This document shows, one piece after another, positions 25,864 to 35,690 of a stretch of 64,000 nucleotides of DNA. Both the position numbers and the translations under genes were made by a program. Positions within the stretch are counted from its first letter, which is position 1. Each line of letters opens with the position of its first letter. The DNA comes from VAZQ01 sp963807865 (GTDB lineage: Bacteria; Pseudomonadota; Alphaproteobacteria; Rhizobiales; Xanthobacteraceae). The notes below the pieces were generated by a model. The model saw nothing but the letters and a program-made list of their open reading frames with translations. It was not told the DNA's origin and did not search any database. The stretch covers positions 186,001-250,000 of the forward strand of contig CAWEDK010000012.1 of NCBI GenBank assembly GCA_963807865.1. Direction: 5' to 3'.

Positions 25864-26628
25864 CTAAGCAAGGCCTGCTAGCGACGCCAGCGTGGCGCCG
25901 GCCGCTCCCGCCGGAACCCACCATGTCTGATGCCCGACAATCCCGTCGACCGTTATGCTCTGGTGCGTTTGATAGGCGCGCACGGCCGCTTCAGTCCGCG
26001 GGCCAAAGTCGCCATCGATGGGGCCGGGATCAGTTGCAGTGTCAAATAGCTTCAGAGCTTTTTGCAGCGCAGTGACAGCAGCGCCTGTCGACCCGCGCGC
26101 CAGAGTCGGTGGGAACGAGATCTCTGACAAAACCGGCGTAGCGCTCTTCAGTTTTACGTCGATGCCGATGAGTTCGGGTGTCTCGTTCCCAACAGGAACG
26201 TCCTGGGCAATTCGGAAGCCGGAATACCCCGACATGGGCACAACAAGAAATGAAAACCTGGACGTCTTTAGTTCTTCTGTGACCCTTGTCGCCACGATGG
26301 CAAGCCGGCCGCCGTCGTCCTCAACGCTGCCCACTGCGATGCTCTTGTTATTATTCCAATAGCACAGGGCGGTTTCGCTGACTTTTTTGTTGGATACCGG
26401 TGAGGTGATGGTTGTCTTGACCAAGAAGTCAGCGTTGGACGTATCATCTGGGCGGTATTGCGGATCCAAAAGAATCTTTTTGATTTCTCCGTTGCCCCGC
26501 GGGTCTTTGAAGGTCAGATCAATCTCATTTTGCGAAAAGGCAATCGGTTGGCCTTTCCTTGAAAAACCCAAATGTGCAAGTTGATTATTGGTCCAGGTGA
26601 ATGAAGCCATCAGCTCATTTCCGACCAT
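25864..26628 (-). CDS. Peptidoglycan-binding domain protein
   Basis: This 254-residue protein has no obvious signal. The first 170 residues (ASFTWTNNQLAHLGFSRKGQPIAF...) form a beta-rich domain I do not recognise. The last 70 are a PG_binding_1 domain: LARGSTGAAVTALQKALKLF, DPGPIDGDFGPRTEAAVRAYQ and VDGIVGHQTWW. The start at 26628 was chosen because GGGAGG precedes it by about six bases; the in-frame extension upstream has no ribosome site. It may bind cell wall glycan or be released by another route. Base usage is less GC-rich than its neighbours, hinting at acquisition. Confidence 0.72.
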   Translation of the reverse strand: MVGNELMASFTWTNNQLAHLGFSRKGQPIAFSQNEIDLTFKDPRGNGEIKKILLDPQYRPDDTSNADFLVKTTITSPVSNKKVSETALCYWNNNKSIAVGSVEDDGGRLAIVATRVTEELKTSRFSFLVVPMSGYSGFRIAQDVPVGNETPELIGIDVKLKSATPVLSEISFPPTLARGSTGAAVTALQKALKLFDTATDPGPIDGDFGPRTEAAVRAYQTHQSITVDGIVGHQTWWVPAGAAGATLASLAGLA

Positions 26629-26903
26629 CGCAGCCTCCCGGTGTACTGAGCAACTGCTGTTCAAACAGAATACTCTCGTTTGCCCCGCGCGGCTAGACAG
26701 GTCCTCCGCGAGATGGGTCGTCTCGTGGGCCATTGCGAACTCGCGTTCCGGCGCTACTTGCGAACCCGGCGCTGCTGGCGCCGCCGGGCCGCGCATGTCA
26801 GCGCGGGGTCACTCGCCGGACGCGAGCGTCGAGCTGCGAGCACCACGCGCGTCTGCTTTGCCCTGAAAGCAGACACACTTTTTGAGTGGCAACGAGTCCA
26901 CGG

Positions 26904-28361
26904 CTAGAACAGCTCGAAATATTCCTTCTGCTCCCATTCGCTCACGTCGAGCTGATAGCGCGCGAGCTCCGCCTCCTTGAGGCGTAGATAGTAGTCGACG
27001 AAATCCGAACCGAGCCCGGCGCGCAGGCAGGTATTCTCGCGTAACGCTTCGAGCGCTTCGCCCAGGCTCTTCGGCAAGAGCGGCGCATTGGCCTCATACG
27101 GCGTGTCGGCAGACGCGCCGGGATCGAGCTTGCGCGCCAAGCCATCCATCCCGGTAATGATCTGCGAGGCCATGTAGAGGTAAGGATTGGCGGCGGGCTC
27201 GCCGATGCGATTTTCCAGCCGGGTCGCGAGGTCGCCCGCCCCGCCCAGCACACGGACCATCACGCCGCGATTGTCGCGCGCCCAGATGACCCGATCGGGT
27301 GCCAGCGCATAGGCGCGATAGCGCTTGTAGCCGTTCACCGTCGGCGTAGTGAACGCCGCGGCGGCACGCGCGTGCGCCAGCAATCCGCCGAGGAAATGAA
27401 CTCCTGTCTCCGACAGCGGCTCGGCATCCGACACGAACGCATTGGCGCCCGAGCGGCGGTCGCGCAGCGACTGATGCAGATGCCAGCCGCTCGACATCAC
27501 GTTCGGCACGTTGGGCCGGCACATGAACGTCGCGTGATAGCCCATGCGCCGGCACATCTGCTTCACAGCGCTGCGAAACAGCATCATGGTGTCGGCGGGC
27601 GCGAGGCCGACCTGCGGGTGGAACGTGAATTCGCATTGGCTCGGGCCGAGCTCGACCTCGACCGAACGCAGCGGCAAGCCGAGCTCCAGCACCTCGCGGC
27701 GCACGGTCTCGAGCACCGGCTCCATTAGGTCGAAGCGCGTCTCGGTGAGATAGGCATAGCCGGGCGAGATGAGGCTGACCTTTGGCGCTTCCGGGGGCCA
27801 GGTCGCGGTCTCGGGCTCGATCCGCGCATCGTCGAGCTTGAAGATGTGGAACTCGACCTCGAGCCCCGCCATGTAGTCGTAGCCGGCGTCGGCGAGCGTG
27901 CGCAGCATCTTGCGGTAGAGATGGCGCGTCGAGAACGGCACCGGCTGGCCATTGCCGAAATAGATGTCGCACAGCACCCAGCCGGTCTTCGGCGCCCACG
28001 GCAGCACGCGAAACGTGGCCGGATCGGCGATCATCAGGAAGTCGGCGCCGCCCTCCATCTCGCTCATGCCGAAACCGCCGCCCGCGGTGAACACCGGGAA
28101 CGCGGTCTTCTGCGCGGTATCCTTGGCGAGCAGCGTCGTCGTCATCGCGACGCCGTTGCGCATCGCGCGCGCGGCGTCTGCCGCCATCAGGGTCTTGCCG
28201 CGCAGGATGCCGTGCTGATCGGCAAACGACAGCCGCACCACTTCGAGCCCGTGCTCTTCGATCAGCCGCTCGGCCCGCGTCGCCGCCTCGAACTGCGCGT
28301 CGTTCCACAGGCCGTGGCGCTCGACGAAGGTCCGGGCGGTGCGCTCTTGCGATGAGGACAC
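26904..28361 (-). CDS. Glutamine synthetase family protein (type III-like/gamma-glutamyl ligase branch)
   Basis: This 485-residue cytoplasmic ATP-dependent ligase has GS catalytic motifs: GLEVEFHIF (metal-binding E-x-E), VEVELGPSQCEF, SGWHLHQSL (the HxH region), NGYKRYR and the RLENRIGEPAANPYLY segment. The start is a GTG at 28361 with GGAG eight bases upstream; an ATG 66 codons earlier would add unrelated sequence. The N-terminal region differs from GlnA I, and such GS-like proteins often join glutamate to amines (PuuA type) or aromatic amines. It stands alone, with no nitrogen-regulation site that I can see. The exact acceptor is unknown. Confidence 0.88.
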   Translation of the reverse strand: MSSSQERTARTFVERHGLWNDAQFEAATRAERLIEEHGLEVVRLSFADQHGILRGKTLMAADAARAMRNGVAMTTTLLAKDTAQKTAFPVFTAGGGFGMSEMEGGADFLMIADPATFRVLPWAPKTGWVLCDIYFGNGQPVPFSTRHLYRKMLRTLADAGYDYMAGLEVEFHIFKLDDARIEPETATWPPEAPKVSLISPGYAYLTETRFDLMEPVLETVRREVLELGLPLRSVEVELGPSQCEFTFHPQVGLAPADTMMLFRSAVKQMCRRMGYHATFMCRPNVPNVMSSGWHLHQSLRDRRSGANAFVSDAEPLSETGVHFLGGLLAHARAAAAFTTPTVNGYKRYRAYALAPDRVIWARDNRGVMVRVLGGAGDLATRLENRIGEPAANPYLYMASQIITGMDGLARKLDPGASADTPYEANAPLLPKSLGEALEALRENTCLRAGLGSDFVDYYLRLKEAELARYQLDVSEWEQKEYFELF

Positions 28362-28616
28362 AGACAATTCTCCAACTGGACCGATGATATCCAAGCGGCA
28401 TCGGCCCGTCATGTCTCCGATGGGCGGAATTCGCGCACCTACCGATCGGCCCGCGGCATCGAAGCCGCGGATGGCCGCAAGGCTCAGGCGCGACCATCTC
28501 CACGCCGGAGCTTCGAGGCTATACAAGGACGCCTCGTTCGCGCAGAATGCCCGGAACAAAATAACCGGACGCGAGCAACGCGGCGGGGCGGAGCAGACAA
28601 CAGGGAAGGGTCGGCG

Positions 28617-28871
28617 ATGAGCGAGTTGTCAAAGGACGATGTCATCGAGGTTTTGGGACCGCGGCTGGGTGACATTGCGATTGCGGAGATCATCGCCACC
28701 GGCATCACCAAGGACGAGCTTGTCTCCGCCAAGGCGCGGGTCGTCAGCGACCACAAGGCGCATGAGCCCGGTCCTCCGCAGGAGCCGGGACATATCAGTA
28801 AGGTGGTCGATATTCTCGAACGGCTGCACAGCAACGGCCTGCTGGGCGCGGCCGGCTCCACCCTGACATAA
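28617..28871 (+). CDS. Small conserved hypothetical protein
   Basis: This 84-residue, mostly helical soluble protein (MSELSKDDVIEVLGPRLGDIAIAEIIATG) has an ideal GGGAAGGG ribosome site. Codon use is GC-rich at third positions, as in its neighbours. I do not recognise a named family; similar short proteins occur in rhizobia. It lies between the divergent glutamine synthetase gene and the DUF2339 gene. Confidence 0.65.
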   Translation: MSELSKDDVIEVLGPRLGDIAIAEIIATGITKDELVSAKARVVSDHKAHEPGPPQEPGHISKVVDILERLHSNGLLGAAGSTLT

Positions 28872-28990
28872 CTCTCGACGTTTCGGCATTTTCGTCTGTT
28901 GAAAGTGCTCGCAACTCAAGCGGTGCGCCTACAATAACGTGAGAGTCTGTGCGATAGGCTGAAGCTTCCTTCGGCTTGCTGAGGCAACGC

Positions 28991-31717
28991 ATGGACGGCT
29001 TCCTCGTATTGCTCGGATTGGGCATCCTGGCACTTCCGGTCGTCGCCGTGACCGCGCTGGTCCTGTCGATCGGAAGCCGCAAGCACCTGCGCATGCTGGA
29101 TCAGCGGTTCGACGCCCTCGAACGCCGGCTTGCAGGCGCGGCGCCGCAAACACCGCCTGCAGCAGCTTTGGCGCCGGAGCCGCCTCCTGCCACCTCGGCG
29201 CCAGAGCCGGACATCCATCCGGAGGTCGTTCCGCCCAGCGAGCCTGAGCCACAGCCGACCGCCGCGGTCGAACCTGCTCCCGACGAGACCGCCTCGTCTA
29301 TCCCTGCGCCTGCGCCTGCGCCACAGCCCGCAGCCACTCCGGCCGCGCCGGCGATGAGTTTCGAGGAACGCCTCGGCACCCAATGGGCGGTCTGGGTCGG
29401 CGGCATCGCGCTCGCCCTCGGCGGCATTTTCCTGGTGCGCTACTCGATCGAGGCCGGTCTGCTCGGGCCCGGCGTCCGGGTCGTGCTCGGCGCGCTCCTG
29501 GCACTCGCGCTCATCGCTGCCGGCGAATGGGCGCGCCGAACCGAACGGCTCGCCGGCATTTCCGGGCTGCCGAGCGCGCACATCCCGAGCATTCTCACCG
29601 CCGCCGGCACCGTGGTCGCGTACGCGGATATCTACGTCTCCTACGCGCTCTATGACTTCCTCAATCCCGGCCTCGCCTTCATCCTGCTCGGCATCGTGGC
29701 GCTCGCCACGCTCGCGGCCGCGCTGCTGCACGGCCAAGCGCTCGCCGGGCTCGGCCTCGTCGGCGCCTACGTGACGCCCCTGCTGGTCGCCTCCGACAAG
29801 CCGGATTTCTGGTCGCTCTACATCTACCTGGCGGTTGTGACCGCCGCCGCGTTCATGCTCGCCCGCATCCGGATGTGGCGCTGGCTCGCGCTCACCGCGA
29901 TCGTGTTCAGCGCGCTCTGGACGTTTCCGGGGCTTGAGGCGCGGCCGGTCGCGGCGCTCGGCGCGCATGTGTTTCACGTCGTGGTGGGGTTTGTCCTGGC
30001 CGCGGCCCTCATCGTCTCCGGTCTGCTGTTCGGACCGGAAGCGGAGCCGGACACGATCGACGAGGTCTCCTCCGCATCGCTCGGCGCCTATCTCACCGCC
30101 GCGGGGCTGCTGGTGCTGGCGAGCCGGCACGACCCGGTCGCGCTCATCACGTTTGCGGTGCTGATCGCGGCGACCATTGCAATCGCCTGGCGCACCGCCG
30201 CGGTGGCGGCCGTGATCCCGGCGGCGGCGCTGCTTGCCGTGCTGGTCATGCTGCGCTGGTCGCTCGGTCTCAATACCGAGTACCTGATCGAACCGTCAGG
30301 CCCGGTCGCAGGCGCAGTGCCGGAGCCCGAACTTGCCCGTACGGGATGGCATCTCACCTTGGGCATCGGGTTTGCGGCGCTGTTCGGAGTCGCCGGCTAT
30401 CTCGCGCAAGGCCGCGCGGAACGGCCGATCATTCCCACACTGTGGAGCGCGGCGGCTGTGTTCACGCCGCTCGCCATGCTGGCGGCGCTTTACTACCGCG
30501 TCGCCAAGTTCGAACCCTCGCTGCCGTTCGCCGGCGGCGCGCTTCTCCTCGCGGCGCTGTTTGCGCTGGCGACCGAGACGCTTGCCAAACGTCCACCGCG
30601 TCAGGGCAGCGCGGCCGCGGAAGCGATCTTTGCGACTGGCGCGGTCGCCGCACTGGCGCTCGCGCTCACCATGGCGCTCGAAAGGGGCTGGCTCACTGTC
30701 GCGCTCGCCCTGATGGTGCCAGGCATTGCGTGGGTGCAGGAGAAACGACCGCTGCCGGCGCTGCGCTGGCTTTGCGCCGCGATCGGCGCGCTGGCGGTGG
30801 CTCGCATCGGGTGGATGCAGCACATCGTGGGCGTGGATGTCGGCACCACGCCGATCTTCAACTGGCTGCTCTACGGCTACGGCATCCCGGCCGCGGCGTT
30901 CTGGCTCGGCGGCACGCTGCTGCGACGGCGGGCCGACGATCAGCCGGCGCGCATGATCGAAGCGGGCGCGCTGCTGCTGACCGTGCTGACGGTGTTCCTG
31001 GAGATCCGCCACTACATCAACAGCGGCGACATCTACCGCCCATCCGCCGGCCTCGCCGAAGTCGCACTGCAAGTCTGTGCTGGCCTCGCCATGACGATCG
31101 GGCTCGAACATATCCGGCGGCGCACCGGCAGCGTCGTCCACAATGCCGGCGCGCTGGTGCTTGCCGCGCTCACGCTGTGCGGCATCGTGTTCGGGCTCGG
31201 CATGGCGCAGAACCCCCTGCTCCGGCCGATCCCGGTGGGCGGAACATTCGTCAATCTGATCCTGCTCGGTTATGGCCTGCCGGCCATCCTCACCGCGGCG
31301 CTCGCGTTGCATGCGCGTGGCGTACGGCCGCCGCAATACAGCGCCGGCGCCGCCGTGGTCGCGGTGGTGCTCGCGCTAGCTTATCTCACGCTCGAGGTCC
31401 GCACGCTCTTTCACGGCGAGGTGCTCACGCGGGGACCGACCACCGATGCCGAGGGATATACCTACTCGGCGGTCTGGCTTGCGTTCGGCGTCGTCCTGCT
31501 GGCGGCCGGCATGGCTCTGCATTCGCAAGCGGTGCGGCTGGCGTCCGCCGCGGTGGTGATCCTCACGGTGTGTAAGGTGTTCCTGCTCGACATGCAGGGA
31601 CTGACCGGCATCTGGCAGTCGCTGTCGTTCCTCGGCCTCGGCGCCGTGCTGCTCGGCATCGGCTGGCTCTATCAGCGCCTGCTGTTTCCGCGGCGGGCGA
31701 CACCGGCGGGCGGCTGA
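28991..31717 (+). CDS. DUF2339 family polytopic membrane protein
   Basis: This 908-residue protein has one N-terminal membrane segment (FLVLLGLGILALPVVAV), a short coiled stretch (about 28-48), a Pro/Ala-rich linker (about 50-125) and then more than twenty hydrophobic helices to the C-terminus. The order, the length and the FEERLGTQWAVWVGGIALALGG entry into the membrane part fit DUF2339, a family of large predicted membrane proteins of unknown function. The ATG at 28991 follows TGAGGCAACGC. The 2.7-kb frame is unbroken despite high GC, in contrast to the shifted genes elsewhere. A palindromic repeat follows the stop. Confidence 0.87.
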   Translation: MDGFLVLLGLGILALPVVAVTALVLSIGSRKHLRMLDQRFDALERRLAGAAPQTPPAAALAPEPPPATSAPEPDIHPEVVPPSEPEPQPTAAVEPAPDETASSIPAPAPAPQPAATPAAPAMSFEERLGTQWAVWVGGIALALGGIFLVRYSIEAGLLGPGVRVVLGALLALALIAAGEWARRTERLAGISGLPSAHIPSILTAAGTVVAYADIYVSYALYDFLNPGLAFILLGIVALATLAAALLHGQALAGLGLVGAYVTPLLVASDKPDFWSLYIYLAVVTAAAFMLARIRMWRWLALTAIVFSALWTFPGLEARPVAALGAHVFHVVVGFVLAAALIVSGLLFGPEAEPDTIDEVSSASLGAYLTAAGLLVLASRHDPVALITFAVLIAATIAIAWRTAAVAAVIPAAALLAVLVMLRWSLGLNTEYLIEPSGPVAGAVPEPELARTGWHLTLGIGFAALFGVAGYLAQGRAERPIIPTLWSAAAVFTPLAMLAALYYRVAKFEPSLPFAGGALLLAALFALATETLAKRPPRQGSAAAEAIFATGAVAALALALTMALERGWLTVALALMVPGIAWVQEKRPLPALRWLCAAIGALAVARIGWMQHIVGVDVGTTPIFNWLLYGYGIPAAAFWLGGTLLRRRADDQPARMIEAGALLLTVLTVFLEIRHYINSGDIYRPSAGLAEVALQVCAGLAMTIGLEHIRRRTGSVVHNAGALVLAALTLCGIVFGLGMAQNPLLRPIPVGGTFVNLILLGYGLPAILTAALALHARGVRPPQYSAGAAVVAVVLALAYLTLEVRTLFHGEVLTRGPTTDAEGYTYSAVWLAFGVVLLAAGMALHSQAVRLASAAVVILTVCKVFLLDMQGLTGIWQSLSFLGLGAVLLGIGWLYQRLLFPRRATPAGG

Positions 31718-31725
31718 GTGATCTT

Positions 31726-31794
31726 GTAGCCCAGATAGAGCGAAGCGAAATCCGGGAACCTACCCCGCATTCCGCTTCGCTTCATGCGGGCTAC
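31726..31794. repeat. Extragenic palindromic repeat (GTAGCCC...GGGCTAC)
   Basis: An imperfect palindrome with ends GTAGCCC and GGGCTAC and the inner complementary pair GAGCGAAGCG / CGCTTCGCTTC. I recall this style of extragenic palindrome from Bradyrhizobium and other proteobacteria. Lying just after the DUF2339 stop, it may also act as a transcript end. Confidence 0.65.
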
Positions 31795-32367
31795 TTGCTG
31801 CCCTCTCCCGAACCAGTTTTCAATTTTGCGGTGCCCGGCAGCCAACGCTGAGGGCATCGATAAACTGCCCGGAGCGGCCTTTGATGCCGTAACCGGAGCT
31901 GCCATCGGGACAGAAAAATGGCTGACGGGTGGCGTGAGAAAGCAGCTCACCCGCTCCACTCACTGTAGCGATAAGCGAGGGATCTGAGGAGCTGAGTGCG
32001 CTGGAACACCTCAGCACCAAAGGCACGATGAGGTAATTAAAATTTCCGAAGTTCGTCGGCATTACCGCTGATTGCAGCTCGGAGCCGATGACCACTGTGT
32101 TTGCAGGACACTTCAGTTCAAATGGCTCCCCAGCGTTCCTCCCGACGATATCGGCCTTTCGCAGGGTTTCCGCCGGCAGCGATATGAGTTTGTGTCTCCA
32201 GTTAAAGCGCGCCGCCGCACAAATCGGCCCGATTGAAAAGACGAATGGACCGACTGTTCTGTCGATGGCTCGGCCGTAGAGACCGACCATGAACTCAGCG
32301 GAGCGGCACGTTATGGGAGTAAATGCTTCCCCGCCTTTGGTCCCGTCGCTGGGTTGGTAGGAATTGA

Positions 32368-33739
32368 GGTGGCGTAGTCTCCGGGGTGATCAACCTCGAA
32401 TCATCCGGCGTTGAAGCGTCGGACTGGAGACCACGCCATGACGAGCCATACCACGAAGCCTGATTCTTCGCAGCCTGCAGCCGAGATGGCTGTTGATCTT
32501 TTCGACAACTGGTTTGATCCGATCGAGACCGAGGTGCGCGCTCGGGCGCGTGACTTCATCGAAGAGCTGATCCGCGGCGAGCTCGACACTGTGCTTGCCC
32601 GCCCGCGTTACGGGCGAAGCCAGATGGCCGGCGATGAAGCAAGTGCGGACGTTACCGGCCACCGCCACGGCAGCCGGACGCGGTCGCTGACCGGCACGTT
32701 CGGCCCGATCGAGATCGCCGTGCCGCGCGCCAGGCTGAACACCGCCGACGGCAAGACGACGGAGTGGAAGAGCAAGGCGCTGCGGGCTTACCAGCGGCGC
32801 ACGCTCGCCGCCGACGCGCTGATCGCGGGCACGCTATCTCGCCGGCACCAACACACGCCGGGTGCGCCGGGCGCTCGCGGCCTTGTTCGGCGGCGCGGTG
32901 GGCAAGGACACGGTGAGCCGGGTGTGGCGCAAGGTGAAGACCGACTGGGACGCCTGGAACGCCCGTTCGCTGGCCGAAGAGCCGATCGTGCGCCTGATCC
33001 TCGACGGCACCGTGGTGCGCGTGCGGCTCGATCGCAAGGCGACCTCGATCTCGCTGCTCGTCGTGCTCGGCGTGCGCGAGGACGGCCAGAAGGTGCTGCT
33101 CGCGATCAAGAGCATGGGCGGCGAGAGCACCGAGGCCTGGCGCAGCGTCCTCGACGATCTCATCCGGCGCGGTCTGCGACGTCCTGAGTTCCTCATCGTC
33201 GACGGCGCGCCGGGGCTCGACCAGGCGATTGCCGCCGTCTGGGATGGCGTGCCGGTGCAGAGGTGCACCGTTCATAAGCATCGCAACCTGCTCGCCCATG
33301 CCCCCGAGCGCCTGCACGAGGAGATCGGCACCGACTACAACGACATGATCTACGCGGCGACGCGCGAGGAGATCGAAGCGCGCCGCAAGGCCTTCATCCG
33401 CAAGTGGCGGCTCAAGCACCGCGCCGTCGCCGACAGCCTGGAGGAAGCCGGCGACCGGCTCTTTACATTCACCCGTCTGCCGCCGAGCCAGTGGCGCAGC
33501 GCGCGGACAACAAACGCAATCGAGCGGCTGCACGAAGAGTTCAAGCGAAGGATCAAAACCCAGACCGTGCTGCCATCCGCCGACACCGCCGCCATGCTGT
33601 TCTGGGCGCTGCTGGCCTCCGGCCAGACCAACATGCGCAAGGTCGATGGCTGGCAGACGCTCGCCACAAAGCCCATCGATCAGCCGATTGACCTGGCCGC
33701 CTGAAACGATAGCCTCATGTTACCGGAGATCGCGCCACC
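32368..33739. mobile_element. IS256-family insertion sequence
   Basis: The ends are imperfect inverted repeats: GGTGGCGTAGTCTCCGGGGT on the left, and GGTGGCGCGATCTCCGGTAA on the complement of the right end, 15 of 20 matching. The length (about 1.37 kb), the single transposase gene and the DDE spacing fit IS256. The element interrupts the lectin-like gene. I could not identify a target-site duplication. Confidence 0.75.
32438..33704 (+). pseudogene. IS256-family transposase, frame broken near 32836
   Basis: The N-terminal 130 residues (MTSHTTKPDSSQPAAEMAVD ... TLAADALIAGT) and the C-terminal 280 (YLAGTNTRRVRRALAALFGG ... QPIDLAA) are in two frames. Removing one base near 32836 gives AGTYLAGTNTRRV and a protein of about 421 residues, normal for the family. 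Catalytic residues are visible: D in LILDGT, D in LIVDGAPGL and E in IERLHEEFKRR. If the shift is real the element cannot move on its own; if it is an error the element may be active. Upstream TTG codons at 32411 are an alternative start. Confidence 0.85.
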
Positions 33740-34093
33740 AAATTCCAACCGCATTCCGGACGGCACCCCGCCTTTGGTGCCACCCCATTCACTGCTCCAG
33801 GTCTCAGGCGGGTTCGGAGGACGGCACCAGGAGATCGGCGCTCCGACGCTACAAATCCACGGTTTGGAATGGGTCGCGATCGTCTGGACTGCGGTGACTA
33901 GCGCCGCAACCCCAACGATGAAGCCGACGATCGCGACAACTTTCTCCCTCAGCCCCCAGTTCATTTGCTGCCGTCGCATATTGGCTAATGGACTCTCCAT
34001 ATCATCTACAGTTCGCGCATAAAGTGCATTAGCGGCAATTCCACAATTGTCTTCACGTTTGACAGACATAAATTCCTACTGTATATTTTCCTA

Positions 34094-34179
34094 ATCCCGT
34101 TCGCTGAGGGGCGCCGTCCGGAGGCGTTCGGCGGATGGAACGGGATGCGGCGCCTGCGGGCGTGCTTACGCAAGCACGC
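34094..34179. repeat. Paired hairpins upstream of the integrase remnant
   Basis: ATCCCGTTC (34094) pairs with GAACGGGAT (34138), and GCGTGCTT pairs with AAGCACGC (34160-34179). The sequence 'CCCGTTCGCTGAGGGGCGCC' resembles a GC-rich repeat I recall from many Bradyrhizobium intergenic regions. The rest of the 34070-34346 gap shows no ORF and no tRNA that could be an attachment site. Confidence 0.35.
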
Positions 34180-34346
34180 ACCCGGGCGGTCTCGGGGCTG
34201 TGTGGTACGAGGTTGGACCGCGATGTATTGGCGTTGATATCGTAGCGATTTCATAAGGAATGAAGTGGACGGAGGGTGATCGTCACTCCCCTGATTTGCC
34301 GTTGGGTGCTACCTATATGGACTTCGGGTAGCGGCGGAGGCTGGGA

Positions 34347-35472
34347 GTGCCGTCCATCAAACTCACGAAGAGCGTCATCGACGCTCTGGAGACCCCACTC
34401 AAGGACGTTGTGTATTGGGATGCTGGGCTCCCGGGCTTTGGTGTCAAGGTTACGCCCAAGGGCCGGAAGGTCTTCATCGTGCTCTACCGGACCGGGGGTG
34501 CTGGGTCGCGACTGCGCAAATATACGATCGGACCCTATGGTCGCATCACGCTTCCGATGGCCCGCGCCCAGGCCCAGAAGATCTTTGCGGCACGCCTGGA
34601 TGGTTGCGATCTTGCTGCGGAGAAAATGACTCCAGACGTCGCCAAGTGGTGGATCGTGTCGACGGGCTAATCGAGACCTTCATTTTGGAAAGGCTTTCAA
34701 CGCTGCGATCCGGCGCCCGTGCGGCCAGCCGGCTACGAAACGACGTGGTTCCGCGGTGGGGTACCAAGAGCATTCATGAGATCAAGCGTCGGGACGTGGT
34801 TGAGCTCGTCAGCGAAGTCAATCAGCGGGGGCCAGGTGCCGGGCGCAACATTGCGAAGTATCTGAAGACCTTCTTCCGCTGGTGTGTCGGGCGCGCTGTC
34901 CTAGACTTTTCTCCAGTTGAAGGACTGAATCTGCGCACCCCGATCGGTCACGCGATCGGGCGTTGAGTGACGTTGAGCTAGCATCTGTCCTGATGACAGC
35001 GCGCCAGATGCCGGGCCCCTTCGGGGCGATCGTCGAGGTCCTCGCCCTTACAGGCCAGCGACGCGAAGAAGTTGCGCAAATGGCATGGGACGAGGTCGAT
35101 GACAAGGCGCGCATCTGGCATATTCCCTCCCAGCGCAGCAAGAACGCTAAGGCTCATCTGGTTCATCTCTCGAACCCAGTCTGGCATTTGATCGAGCGCC
35201 GACCGCGGCACAGTAGGTTTGTGTTCGCAACCGGGGGCGGCAAGAACTTTCAATCGTTCAAGCTGGCCAAAGCTGAACTCGACCGACGTTCAGGCGTAAC
35301 TGACTGGCGATTGCACGACCTGCGCCGGACCGTGGTCACCGGAATGGCGAGGCTTGGTGTGCCGCCTCACGTTGCTGACAAAATTCTCAACCACCAGAGC
35401 GGTACGATCTCCGGCGTAGCAGCCGTATATCAGAAACATGAGTTTTTGACGGAGCGCAAAAGATGCACTTGA
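34347..35472 (+). pseudogene. Tyrosine recombinase/P4-type integrase, broken in at least two places
   Basis: A GTG start gives the N-terminal DUF4102-like domain (SIKLTKSVIDALETP, YWDAGLPGFGVKVTPKGRKVF). The frame is lost near 34660, resumes with the core-binding region (GLIETFILERLSTLRSGARAASRLRND, KYLKTFFRWCVG), then shifts again near 34963 into the catalytic domain. That domain has the R of LTGQRREEV, the H-x2-R of LHDLRRT, LNHQSG and the likely tyrosine in AAVYQKHE. The domain order and length (about 375 codons) are those of genomic-island integrases. Some linker sequence appears deleted, so this is probably real decay. Neither attachment site could be found. Confidence 0.8.
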
Positions 35473-35690
35473 GCGATGGGCGCGAAACATGATGGAGGTC
35501 ATTGGGGGCCGAGTTGCAAATCGCCTCACTTAGGCGGAGGGGGTTTCCGAAATAAAGTAAGAAAGAACCGCCCTAACTTGGTGCGCTCAGCCGGGTTGAA
35601 GGAGTAACGACGGAAGGTCGGGGCGGTTATCCGCGTAACCTTAGTTCCGGTAACGATGCTCATCAACTCATCGACTTTGGCGACGAGGCC

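Larger units (their letters stand above)
31820..34069 (-). pseudogene. Membrane-anchored lectin-like repeat protein gene, split by an IS256-type element
   Basis: The 5' part starts at ATG 34069 (AGGA five bases upstream). It encodes a membrane segment (VVAIVGFIVGVAALVTAV) and a repeat-like WSSEWGGTKGGVPSG, and ends at the insertion near 33740. The 3' part resumes at 32367 with NSYQPSDGTKGGEAFTPITC, then FMVGLYGRAIDRTVGPFVFSIGPIC, ELKCPANTVVIGSELQS and GIKGRSGQFIDALSVGC, stopping at 31820. The GG..F.L.C / VVG..GRSG..VDA spacing is that of a jacalin-like or tachylectin-like repeat found in secreted proteins. No clear target duplication was found at the junctions, so some host sequence may be lost. 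Before the insertion it was probably a surface-exposed carbohydrate-binding protein anchored in the inner membrane. Confidence 0.6.

Noticed and set aside
30296..31336. 346-aa minus-strand frame within the DUF2339 gene
   Set aside because: Arg/Gln-rich antisense of a clear membrane protein.
32361..33745. 8-bp target duplication of the IS256-type element
   Set aside because: The flanks share only AATT, which belongs to the extended palindrome; no direct 8-bp repeat is present.
34070..34346. tRNA gene as integrase attachment site
   Set aside because: The hairpins do not form a cloverleaf with an anticodon arm or a T-loop GTTCGA sequence; no CCA end seen.
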